A stretch of 21,495 bases of DNA from NCBI GenBank assembly GCA_022865865.1, contig JALHTN010000274.1, positions 1-21,495 of the forward strand. Reading direction: 5' to 3'. The stretch is from Anaerolineales bacterium (GTDB lineage Bacteria; Chloroflexota; Anaerolineae; Anaerolineales; UBA4823). Positions 13,948 through 21,495 of the stretch are shown here, one piece after another (the stretch's first letter is position 1; every line of letters begins with the position of its first letter). Under the pieces are notes generated by a model. It worked only from the letters and a program-made list of their open reading frames with translations. It did no database searches and was not told where the DNA came from. The translations under genes and the position numbers were made by a program.

Positions 13948-14403
13948 TTAATCGGTTTCGGTCTGGCTCATTGAAGGCATTCGGCTTCGCTCCCCACTTC
14001 GAAACCTGCGTACAGCCTCCAAACGTAAATTAGATCTTCTAAGAGCAGCTTCCAATTTCAAATACGCATCAGTATCTGCTGGGGAACCTTCTTTGAGTAT
14101 ATCTTCCGCCCGCCGACGAGCTTGTTCTGCTCTCGCCACATCGATCTCAGCTACATTTTCGGCACTGTCTGCCAATACAGTGATCAAATCTGGCTGCACC
14201 TCGATCACCCCGCCCGCAATAGCAAATACTTCTTCACTGCCCTTAATCCGCACCTTAAGAATACCGAACTTTAACGTGGATAAGAGCGGGGCATGATTGG
14301 GTAAAATCCCCATCTCCCCGGCCACACCTGGTACAACTACGATATCCGCTAAACCTTCCCATACCATGCGGTCTTGTGAGACAATTTCACATTGAATTGG
14401 CAT
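13948..14403 (-). CDS. atpC: ATP synthase F1 epsilon subunit
   Basis: 151 residues. The N-terminal beta-sandwich is recognised by GEMGILPNHAPLLS (29-42) and FAIAGGVIEVQPD (60-72). The C-terminal two-helix domain (about 87-136, IDVARAEQARRRAEDIL and YLKLEAALRRSNLRLEAVRR) is complete, followed by a polar tail of about 15 residues. Epsilon sits on the central stalk, links gamma to the c-ring and can inhibit ATP hydrolysis through its helical domain. It starts 9 nt after atpD with GAGGG as ribosome site and is followed after 3 nt by the MreB-like gene. Confidence 0.94.
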   Translation of the reverse strand: MPIQCEIVSQDRMVWEGLADIVVVPGVAGEMGILPNHAPLLSTLKFGILKVRIKGSEEVFAIAGGVIEVQPDLITVLADSAENVAEIDVARAEQARRRAEDILKEGSPADTDAYLKLEAALRRSNLRLEAVRRFRSGERSRMPSMSQTETD

Positions 14404-14412
14404 TGATCCCTC

Positions 14413-15822
<1,410 letters not shown>

Positions 15823-15868
15823 TCATTTCTTATGAAATATAATTCTTATCTTCACAATAAATTAGTGA

Positions 15869-16756
15869 CTACCCAAGTGCCTCAGCCCCACCAATTATAT
15901 CCAGCATCTCATTAGTAATGCCTTGCTGGCGAGCTTTGTTATATTCAAGCTGCAATCCCGCCGCCAGATCAGTAGCGCTATCGGTTGCATTTTTCATAGC
16001 TACCATGCGCGCCGCGTGTTCGCTGGCCAGTGATTCCAGGATTGCATGGTATACCTGGAGTGCGGTGAAACGCGGTACGATTTCATCCAAAATCTCGGTT
16101 TGCCCTGGTTCATAAATATAAGAAGGCGAGGCACCACGCTCGGCTCTAGCAAAATCCTGAACCCGGTCAGCTTCTTCACCAATCTCCAGCGGCAGTAATT
16201 TTTTAACTGTTGGAACCTGGCTGACCATATTGATAAAATCCGTATATACGAGATATACCTCATCAGTGTGTTCTTCGAGGTATTCAGAGACAGCCATCCG
16301 ACCGATTGCTGAAACGTCTACAAATGATGGTGCTGCAGGCAGCTTGCTGAACTCAGCGATGATCTGCTCGCCGCGCCGGAACATCAGATCACGGCCTTTC
16401 CGTCCGACCGTAATATAACGCACTGGAACCGGGTAATTCCCGAATTGCTTCAGTGTATAACGTACAATGTTTGTTGTGTATGCACCTGCTAAGCCGCGGT
16501 CGCCAGTTACCAGCACTACCAGCACACTGCTCACCTTGTCGCGCCTGGTTAATAAGGGATGCAGTGATTCCCGACCAGGCTGTCCTGCAATATGGGTTAA
16601 TACCTGCCAGGCCTTGGTTGCATAAGGGCGGGTGTTGGTAACAGCCTGCATCGCCTTGCGCACCTTGCTGGCGCTGACCGCTTGTAGCGCGCGGGTCACC
16701 TGGGCGATATTTTTTACACTCTTGATTCGTACCCTAACTTCTCTAGCGGTTGTCAT
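15869..16756 (-). CDS. atpG: ATP synthase F1 gamma subunit
   Basis: 295 residues, usual length. The N-terminal coiled-coil helix contains RIKSVKNIAQVTRALQAVSASKV (11-33) and the C-terminal helix ends with AARMVAMKNATDSATDLAAG...YNKARQQGITNEMLDIIGGAEAL. VTGDRGLAGAYTTNIVR marks the Rossmann-like middle domain. Gamma is the rotating central shaft that couples proton flow to catalysis. It begins 6 nt after the atpA stop without a clear ribosome site, so it is probably translated by coupling. Confidence 0.95.
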   Translation of the reverse strand: MTTAREVRVRIKSVKNIAQVTRALQAVSASKVRKAMQAVTNTRPYATKAWQVLTHIAGQPGRESLHPLLTRRDKVSSVLVVLVTGDRGLAGAYTTNIVRYTLKQFGNYPVPVRYITVGRKGRDLMFRRGEQIIAEFSKLPAAPSFVDVSAIGRMAVSEYLEEHTDEVYLVYTDFINMVSQVPTVKKLLPLEIGEEADRVQDFARAERGASPSYIYEPGQTEILDEIVPRFTALQVYHAILESLASEHAARMVAMKNATDSATDLAAGLQLEYNKARQQGITNEMLDIIGGAEALG

Positions 16757-16762
16757 TTGAAT

Positions 16763-18424
16763 TTACTGCCAGGTTGAGTTGAAGGTTTTGATTGCAGTAT
16801 GGAGAGATTCTTGGGTCTCCTCAGTCATTCGTAACTTTTCTGAAATGTCTCTTACCAAATCCGCGTGTGAAGTCTCGATATAACGCAGTAAACTAACTTT
16901 CCAGTTCTCCATCTGGTCAACGGGAATATCGTCTGCATATCCATTTGTTCCAGCAAAAAGGATCGCAATCTGGTTAGCTATCGAAAGAGGCTCATATTGA
17001 GCCTGTTTAAGGATTTCCTGCAGCTGCTGTCCCCGAGTCAGCTGTGCCTGGGTTGCTTTATCCAGGTCAGAACCAAATTGGGCAAATGCGGCCAATTCGC
17101 GGAATGAGGCCATATCCAAACGCAATCGGCTGGCCACCTGCTTCATGCCTTTAGTCTGTGCATCACCACCAACCCGTGAAACCGACAGACCCACGTTGAT
17201 CGCCGGGCGTATACCTGCATAAAACAGGTTGCTCTCCAAGTAAATTTGTCCATCCGTAATTGAGATAACATTGGTGGGGATGTAAGCTGATACATCACCC
17301 AGGAGGGTTTCGATGATCGGCAAAGCGGTCAAAGATCCACCAGTCCCCTGGACCTTGGCTGTCTTGTGGTCAGCAGAATTGTCCATCTCTTCCAACGCTG
17401 TTTCCGCATCATGTTGAGCAAGTGGGCCGCTATAAACTGTCTTGTCTTTGGCATCACCTTGCTCTACTTCGTCGCCGGGGAAACCTTTAGGAACGATCAC
17501 ATACTTGTTAGAGAGTTTAGCTGCCCGTTCCAGTAAGCGGGAATGCAGGTAGAATACATCTCCCGGGTATGCTTCACGTCCAGGTGGTCGGCGCAGCAGT
17601 AGTGAAACCTGGCGGTAAGCCCAGGCATGCTTCGAAAGGTCATCGTAAACGACCAATGCATCCCTACCAGTTTCCATAAATTCCTCACCCATTGCGCAAC
17701 CTGCGTACGGGGCAATGTACTGCAGAGCTGCTGGTTCATCAGCAGCAGCAACCACAACTGTCGTATAGTCCATCGCGCCATGACGGGTGAGAACATCCAC
17801 TGTGCGAGCAACACCTGCTTTTTTCTGCCCAATCGCGACATAAATACATAATAAATCTTTCCCCTTCTGGTTGATAATCGTATCGATTGTGATCGCTGTT
17901 TTCCCAGTTTGGCGGTCACCAATAATCAGCTCCCTTTGGCCGCGACCAATGGGAGTCATGGCATCGATAGCGATCAAACCTGTTTGTACTGGTGTATCGA
18001 CATCTTTTCGATCAATCACCCCAGGGGCAATGCGTTCAATCGGTCGAAATTTCGAGGTATTGATCGTACCTTTTCCATCGATCGGTTGTCCTAATGCGTT
18101 GACAACCCTTCCGACCATGGCGTCCCCGACTGGCACAGACGCGATGCGACCAGTAGAGTGAACCATCATGCCTTCATCAATGGCGGAATATTCACCCATG
18201 ATGATTACACCCACACTATCACTTTCCAGGTTAAAGGCAATCCCCATAACACCATTGGAAAACTGAACTAATTCTTGAGAGCGAACGGATGATAAGCCAT
18301 CGACTCGAGCTATCCCATCTCCTGCCTCCAATACCGAGCCGACATCACTAATTTCGACCTCTGGTTGATAATCCTCAATTTGCTTTTGCAGGTCTGCGGT
18401 TATGTTTTTAATCAGATCCGTCAT
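16763..18424 (-). CDS. atpA: ATP synthase F1 alpha subunit with large insertion
   Basis: 553 residues, about 40-50 longer than most bacterial alpha subunits. The N-terminal crown holds EVGDGIA-like [10 protein letters not shown] (32-41). Walker A is GDRQTGKT (169-176), [12 protein letters not shown] lies near 256-267, and [17 protein letters not shown] at 414-430 includes the arginine-finger region. Between LLERAAKLS (297-305) and [11 protein letters not shown] (363-373), where other alpha subunits have roughly 8-20 residues, this one has about 57, rich in Asp/Glu/Lys. Alpha forms the non-catalytic nucleotide sites of F1. GGAGG lies 5 nt before the ATG. It follows the M42 peptidase gene by 18 nt. 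No atpH or Fo gene precedes it. Confidence 0.96.
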   Translation of the reverse strand: MTDLIKNITADLQKQIEDYQPEVEISDVGSVLEAGDGIARVDGLSSVRSQELVQFSNGVMGIAFNLESDSVGVIIMGEYSAIDEGMMVHSTGRIASVPVGDAMVGRVVNALGQPIDGKGTINTSKFRPIERIAPGVIDRKDVDTPVQTGLIAIDAMTPIGRGQRELIIGDRQTGKTAITIDTIINQKGKDLLCIYVAIGQKKAGVARTVDVLTRHGAMDYTTVVVAAADEPAALQYIAPYAGCAMGEEFMETGRDALVVYDDLSKHAWAYRQVSLLLRRPPGREAYPGDVFYLHSRLLERAAKLSNKYVIVPKGFPGDEVEQGDAKDKTVYSGPLAQHDAETALEEMDNSADHKTAKVQGTGGSLTALPIIETLLGDVSAYIPTNVISITDGQIYLESNLFYAGIRPAINVGLSVSRVGGDAQTKGMKQVASRLRLDMASFRELAAFAQFGSDLDKATQAQLTRGQQLQEILKQAQYEPLSIANQIAILFAGTNGYADDIPVDQMENWKVSLLRYIETSHADLVRDISEKLRMTEETQESLHTAIKTFNSTWQ

Positions 18425-18442
18425 TATGCCTCCACAAGAAAA

Positions 18443-19516
18443 TTAAGCCGTGAAATCGGCTACTGTTTCTATATCTAATCTATTAACAACTTCTACGAGT
18501 AATTTTACTGCGTTATCATAATCATCACGATGTATGATCGAGCTATCTGAGTGTATATGTCTGGCAGCAACCCCTATCACTACCGTTGGGACGCCGGTAT
18601 TGTGCAGATGTATTGCAGCCCCATCAGTCGCGCCCGCCTCGACATAGGAAACCTGCAGTGGGATTTCAAGTTCATTAGCTGTGTCCATTATGAATTCCCT
18701 TAATTTGAGGTTAGGGATCATCCTGGCATCATAAATTAGCACCGTGGGTCCTTGACCCAGTTTTACTGAAGATTCTTCTGGTTTGATCCCGGGAACATCA
18801 CCTGCAATATCTGATTCCAGCACTATGGCTACATCTGGATCAACTGCGCGCACACTGGTTGTCGCTCCGCGTACACCAACTTCTTCTTGAACAGTTGCGA
18901 CCCCAAAAACGGTATTTGGGTGCCCACTCGACTTTAGCTGCCGCAAACTGCTGATCACCAATCCAACCCCCACCCGATCATCGAAAGCTTTCGAGAGATA
19001 TGTCTTCCCATTCGCGAGTGGGACAAAATCTGCCCGTGGGATTACGGGATCACCAGCTCGCACTCCAGCTGCTTCCACATCTTCCTGGTTGGAAGCACCA
19101 ATATCGATATACATATCCTTCTTCTTCACCACCTTACTGCGTTCATCTGCTGGCAGCAAATGCGGTGGTTTCGCCCCTATTACACCAACAACCTCACCAT
19201 CTTTAGTGTTAATCACCACCCGCTGACCAAGCAAGACCTGGTCGAACCATCCACCTAAAGGCAAGAATTTTAGAAAACCTTCTTTAGTGATGTGTTTCAC
19301 CATAAATCCGATCTCATCCATGTGGCCAGCTAACATCACTCGAGGTTTCTCATTGCTTCCCTGAACTTTGCATACAACGCTACCGATTTTATCTTGGGTT
19401 AATTCTCCCAGTGGTTCAAGATGTTTGCGCACTATCTTTCTCACTGGACCTTCATAACCAGGTATACCGTTCACCTCAGTCAGCTCTTTGAGCAGTTCCA
19501 TCGTGGAATCAGCCAT
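18443..19516 (-). CDS. M42 family metallopeptidase (glutamyl/leucyl aminopeptidase-like)
   Basis: 357 residues, standard for the M42 (FrvX/CelM/PepA) family of cytoplasmic dodecameric di-metal aminopeptidases. Expected metal ligands are visible: His65 and Asp67 in AGHMDEIGF (63-71), Asp180 in KAFDDRVG (176-183), catalytic Glu211 and metal ligand Glu212 in QEEVGVRGA (210-218), Asp236 in LESDIAGD (233-240) and His322 in RHIHS (319-323). ATDGAAIHLHNTGVPTVVIGV is the usual late motif. The ATG at 19516 has AAAGGA about 13 nt upstream; an ATG five codons later is the alternative. It lies 18 nt before atpA, so it probably shares the ATP synthase transcript, an odd partner for which I know no functional reason. 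Confidence 0.93.
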   Translation of the reverse strand: MADSTMELLKELTEVNGIPGYEGPVRKIVRKHLEPLGELTQDKIGSVVCKVQGSNEKPRVMLAGHMDEIGFMVKHITKEGFLKFLPLGGWFDQVLLGQRVVINTKDGEVVGVIGAKPPHLLPADERSKVVKKKDMYIDIGASNQEDVEAAGVRAGDPVIPRADFVPLANGKTYLSKAFDDRVGVGLVISSLRQLKSSGHPNTVFGVATVQEEVGVRGATTSVRAVDPDVAIVLESDIAGDVPGIKPEESSVKLGQGPTVLIYDARMIPNLKLREFIMDTANELEIPLQVSYVEAGATDGAAIHLHNTGVPTVVIGVAARHIHSDSSIIHRDDYDNAVKLLVEVVNRLDIETVADFTA

Positions 19517-19586
19517 TAAATTAATAATATCCTTTCATAAGGTGGGGGTACATCTCTCGATATCAGGTTATTTATAAATTACTAAT

Positions 19587-19604
19587 TTGACATTTACGCG
19601 TCAA
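19587..19604. repeat. Inverted repeat TTGAC-N8-GTCAA upstream of the M42-atp unit
   Basis: Perfect 5-bp arms with 8-nt spacer. On the - strand the right arm gives TTGACG, a good -35 match, but the -10 at 17 nt is poor (TAATTT at 19581-19576). It could be an operator/promoter region for the M42-atpAGDC-mreB unit or chance. Confidence 0.35.
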
Positions 19605-19771
19605 GCAAAAGGGCTCACCATTCCCTTTGCATAAAATTGTAATAACAACTGCCTACCTGATTTTGTACTTAAAAAAGAGCCTTGGCACTTATTCTGCCTT
19701 GCGTATTCCAAACGGGAATGATACCTGAAAGCGTCCATATTGTCTAGTTCTTCACAATTAAGTTCAGCCAT
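19601..19771 (-). CDS. Possible 56-codon ORF overlapping the proC end
   Basis: An ORF from ATG 19771 (or 19774) to TGA 19601 overlaps the last 8 nt of proC, a layout compatible with translational coupling. The product would be basic, Gln/Lys/Arg-rich and partly helical (MAELNCEELDNMDAF...). I recognise no family, there is no good ribosome site, and the stop falls inside the inverted repeat. It may be noise. Confidence 0.25.
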   Translation of the reverse strand: MAELNCEELDNMDAFRYHSRLEYARQNKCQGSFLSTKSGRQLLLQFYAKGMVSPFA

Positions 19772-20630
19772 CATCCTGATGGCTGACATTCTCCGGCCAA
19801 TGTGCGCGGGCATCCTTCCCTAACTCCCTTGACCGCTCATACGCCGCCCATACAGCTCTTGATATGGCTGTTCTAAATCCAGCTTTTTCCAGGTAATACA
19901 ATGCTGCAGCCGAAGTACCACCTGGCGAGGTAACCTGGTTGCGCAAACGCGCCAGGTGCATTGGATCAGAATCACGTGTGTAATAATCCACTGAACCCCG
20001 CACGGTCTGGGCAACCAACTGTTCTGCTACCCGCCTGGGAAAACCAAGGTGAACCCCAGCATCAACCATGGCTTCCATAAACAAGAACACATATGCAGGT
20101 CCTGTGCCTGAGAGCGCAGTCGCCATATTCAAATAAGTTTCCTCCTCCATGAATATTTCTTGTCCCAAGGCTGCTAAAATTTGCTGCCCCATCTCGCGCT
20201 GCACCTCAGAGACTTCAGGGGCAGCAGTCCATACGGTGATCCCTTCTCCGATTTGAGCCGGCGTGTTGGGCATCGCCCGGATTACTGCCTTGTGATCTAA
20301 TATCCCGCTGATCTTTGCGATGGACGCTCCTGCAACGATCGATAGGATTAACGCATCCGGTTTGATTATCCCATGCAGGCCCTCCAGGACTGTGTCCAGT
20401 CGCTGGGGTTTTACAGACAGAACCACAATATCACCGGCTCGTGCAGCTGTCGCATTATCCGTCATCCATTCGATCCCGTAGCGAGATTTCAGATCCTCCC
20501 CCCGTTCCAGACGCGGTCCCGCTGCCAGGAGCATGGGGGGTTGAGTGACCTCCTGGCGGATCAGGCCAGCGATCATAGCTTCGGCCATCACTCCTGGTCC
20601 AATAAATACAATCCTTTTATTATCGAACAA
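19764..20630 (-). CDS. proC: Pyrroline-5-carboxylate reductase
   Basis: 288 residues. ProC reduces 1-pyrroline-5-carboxylate to proline with NAD(P)H, the last step of proline synthesis. The N-terminal Rossmann motif is IGPGVMAEAMIAGL (10-23), where most ProC have GxGxMA. MPNTPAQIGEG (120-130) and the C-terminal dimer/active-site segments SGTGPAY (174-180) and TSPGGTSAAAL (234-244) are family signatures. The start is TTG 20630, supported by a strong GGAGG (20641-20637 on the - strand) six nt upstream; no ATG lies nearby in frame before the first strand. The gene follows ruvA by 17 nt. Confidence 0.95.
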   Translation of the reverse strand: MFDNKRIVFIGPGVMAEAMIAGLIRQEVTQPPMLLAAGPRLERGEDLKSRYGIEWMTDNATAARAGDIVVLSVKPQRLDTVLEGLHGIIKPDALILSIVAGASIAKISGILDHKAVIRAMPNTPAQIGEGITVWTAAPEVSEVQREMGQQILAALGQEIFMEEETYLNMATALSGTGPAYVFLFMEAMVDAGVHLGFPRRVAEQLVAQTVRGSVDYYTRDSDPMHLARLRNQVTSPGGTSAAALYYLEKAGFRTAISRAVWAAYERSRELGKDARAHWPENVSHQDDG

Positions 20631-20636
20631 TTGCGA

Positions 20637-20641
20637 CCTCC
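20637..20641 (-). promoter_or_regulatory. GGAGG ribosome site deciding the TTG start of proC
   Basis: GGAGG on the - strand lies in the 17-nt gap between ruvA and proC, 6 nt before TTG 20630. Confidence 0.7.
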
Positions 20642-20647
20642 GTTACT

Positions 20648-21223
20648 CTATGAAAAATAAGATAACGCCAATCTCAATTTACCCTCAACATCTTCAGGTG
20701 CATCCCTTGGAATGGATTGAAGGGCTGCTTGAGCTTCCACCACGCTGTAGCCAAGGGTTACCAGAGCACTCAACACTTCGCTGTCAACATCACTCATTAC
20801 AGCTAAAGGTTCATAACCATCTTCCTGCGAAATCTTATCCTGCAAGTTGAAAAGGATTTTCTGTGCGGTTTTCTTGCCAACCCCGGGTACCTGGCTGAAT
20901 ATATCTGCTTGTTCGGTGATAATTGCTCGGCGGATAGAATCGGGTGTCAGTGTGGATAAAATTGTTACCGCCAATCGTGGGCCAATTCCGCTTACGCTCA
21001 GCAATAATTTAAAATAATCCCGTCCTTCCTGTGTATCAAAGCCATAAAGTGACAGCGCATCTTGGCGGACAATTAGATAGGTATGCAGATAGATTGATTG
21101 ACCAGGTTTAATTAGATCAGTGAGAGGGTCTGGGACGGAGATAAAAAGGCCAACGCCGCCCACCTCGACCACCAAACTCCCAACTTCTACCTGGATAACA
21201 TTTCCATTTATGGATGCGATCAT
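20648..21223 (-). CDS. ruvA: Holliday junction branch migration protein RuvA
   Basis: 191 residues, normal for RuvA. Domain I is an OB-fold (1-62, MIASINGNVIQVE ... LSLYGF). Domain II carries the two helix-hairpin-helix motifs VSGIGPRLA (77-85) and VPGVGKKTA (112-120). Domain III (about 142-191, DSEVLSALVTLGYSVVEAQAAL) is the RuvB-binding module. RuvA binds four-way junctions as a tetramer and loads RuvB for branch migration. Neither ruvB nor ruvC is next to it in the window. Its ATG overlaps the TGA of the upstream ORF by the ATGA arrangement. Confidence 0.96.
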   Translation of the reverse strand: MIASINGNVIQVEVGSLVVEVGGVGLFISVPDPLTDLIKPGQSIYLHTYLIVRQDALSLYGFDTQEGRDYFKLLLSVSGIGPRLAVTILSTLTPDSIRRAIITEQADIFSQVPGVGKKTAQKILFNLQDKISQEDGYEPLAVMSDVDSEVLSALVTLGYSVVEAQAALQSIPRDAPEDVEGKLRLALSYFS

Positions 21224-21495
21224 TGCTCACCTTTCCACCATTTTAGCACCCTCAGGGCGCGCATAGTGTTCCAACGGCTAGGTTTGCCAGCCTGTTCCAT
21301 ATCAAAGTATACTTTCCCGGAAGGACCTCGCATCATAACCCATCGTCCATCAGCTTTTTGTTTGCCATTCAACAATTCAATGCCATCCCAAAATCGTTCA
21401 TCTTGTTTGTGCTTTCGATCTAATACTTCACTTTCCCGGTCCGCATAGGTAATTTTGATTTTCGCTCTCCACTTGAAGTAATCCTGGAAATAATC
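21220..21495 (-). CDS. C-terminus of a prenyltransferase/squalene-cyclase-like repeat protein (5' partial)
   Basis: The - strand frame is open from the window edge to TGA 21222-21220, giving 91 residues whose start is beyond the window. The end reads QKADGRWVMMRGPSGKVYF, then DMEQAGKPSRWNTMRALRVL and KWWKGEQ. The DGRW segment is like the QW repeats of terpenoid-cyclase/prenyltransferase alpha/alpha barrels, and the GKPSRWNT(L/M)RALRVLK ending matches, from memory, uncharacterised bacterial proteins of that fold, some mislabelled as nitrogen fixation proteins. The stop overlaps the ruvA ATG, so the two are translationally coupled. The family call is moderate and the function unknown. Confidence 0.6.
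   Translation of the reverse strand, partial: DYFQDYFKWRAKIKITYADRESEVLDRKHKQDERFWDGIELLNGKQKADGRWVMMRGPSGKVYFDMEQAGKPSRWNTMRALRVLKWWKGEQ

Noticed and set aside
17497..17922. 141-codon - strand ORF within atpA in another frame
   Set aside because: It overlaps the Walker-B-containing region of atpA, which is clearly the coding frame.

Overview
This window looks like a chromosomal segment of a Chloroflexota bacterium, most likely class Anaerolineae. The grounds are moderate-GC DNA, frequent TTG starts, lipoproteins with Thr/Pro-rich linkers, and the family content: Rex, SlyD plus an RRM protein, DUF2277, a GH57/deacetylase-like C-terminus with an Asp-rich calcium-loop motif, and an F1-ATPase cluster with an enlarged alpha subunit. 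This assignment is inference from protein character; there is no rRNA or other taxonomic marker here. No tRNA, CRISPR array, insertion sequence or phage gene was seen.

Left part (1-9900), all genes on the + strand. It starts with the 3' end of a secreted carbohydrate-active-type protein. Then come an HdeD-like membrane protein fused to a DUF4332 helix-hairpin-helix domain, an ACT-domain protein, a DUF2277 protein and a VOC/glyoxalase-like protein. A trypsin-like serine peptidase follows, overlapped by a small gene that is a free-standing copy of the peptidase's own N-terminal domain. After that lie a lipoprotein, an MFS exporter, a SlyD-RRM gene pair with a long palindrome-containing leader, and a second lipoprotein. 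This is accessory, envelope and stress-type content.

Centre (9968-12727). nadD and obg lie on the - strand (obg-nadD order of transcription). They diverge from rex, which encodes the NADH/NAD+-sensing repressor. The intergenic region holds an extended -10 promoter for obg, a Rex-type operator overlapping the probable rex promoter, and three TTGTG half-sites spaced exactly 11 bp apart.

Right part (12931-21495), all genes on the - strand, closely packed and probably one or two transcripts. In order of transcription: the C-terminus of a prenyltransferase/squalene-cyclase-like repeat protein, ruvA, proC, a possible 56-codon ORF, an M42 aminopeptidase, atpA-atpG-atpD-atpC, and an MreB/actin-like gene starting 3 nt after atpC. 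An AT-rich hairpin with a T-run ends the unit. The F1 genes stand without atpH (delta) or any Fo gene, so the ATP synthase locus is split in this genome.

The observations most worth a second look are the peptidase with its separate N-terminal-domain paralogue, the MreB-like protein with altered nucleotide-pocket residues attached to the F1 operon, the roughly 50-residue insertion in AtpA, and the phased half-sites upstream of rex.
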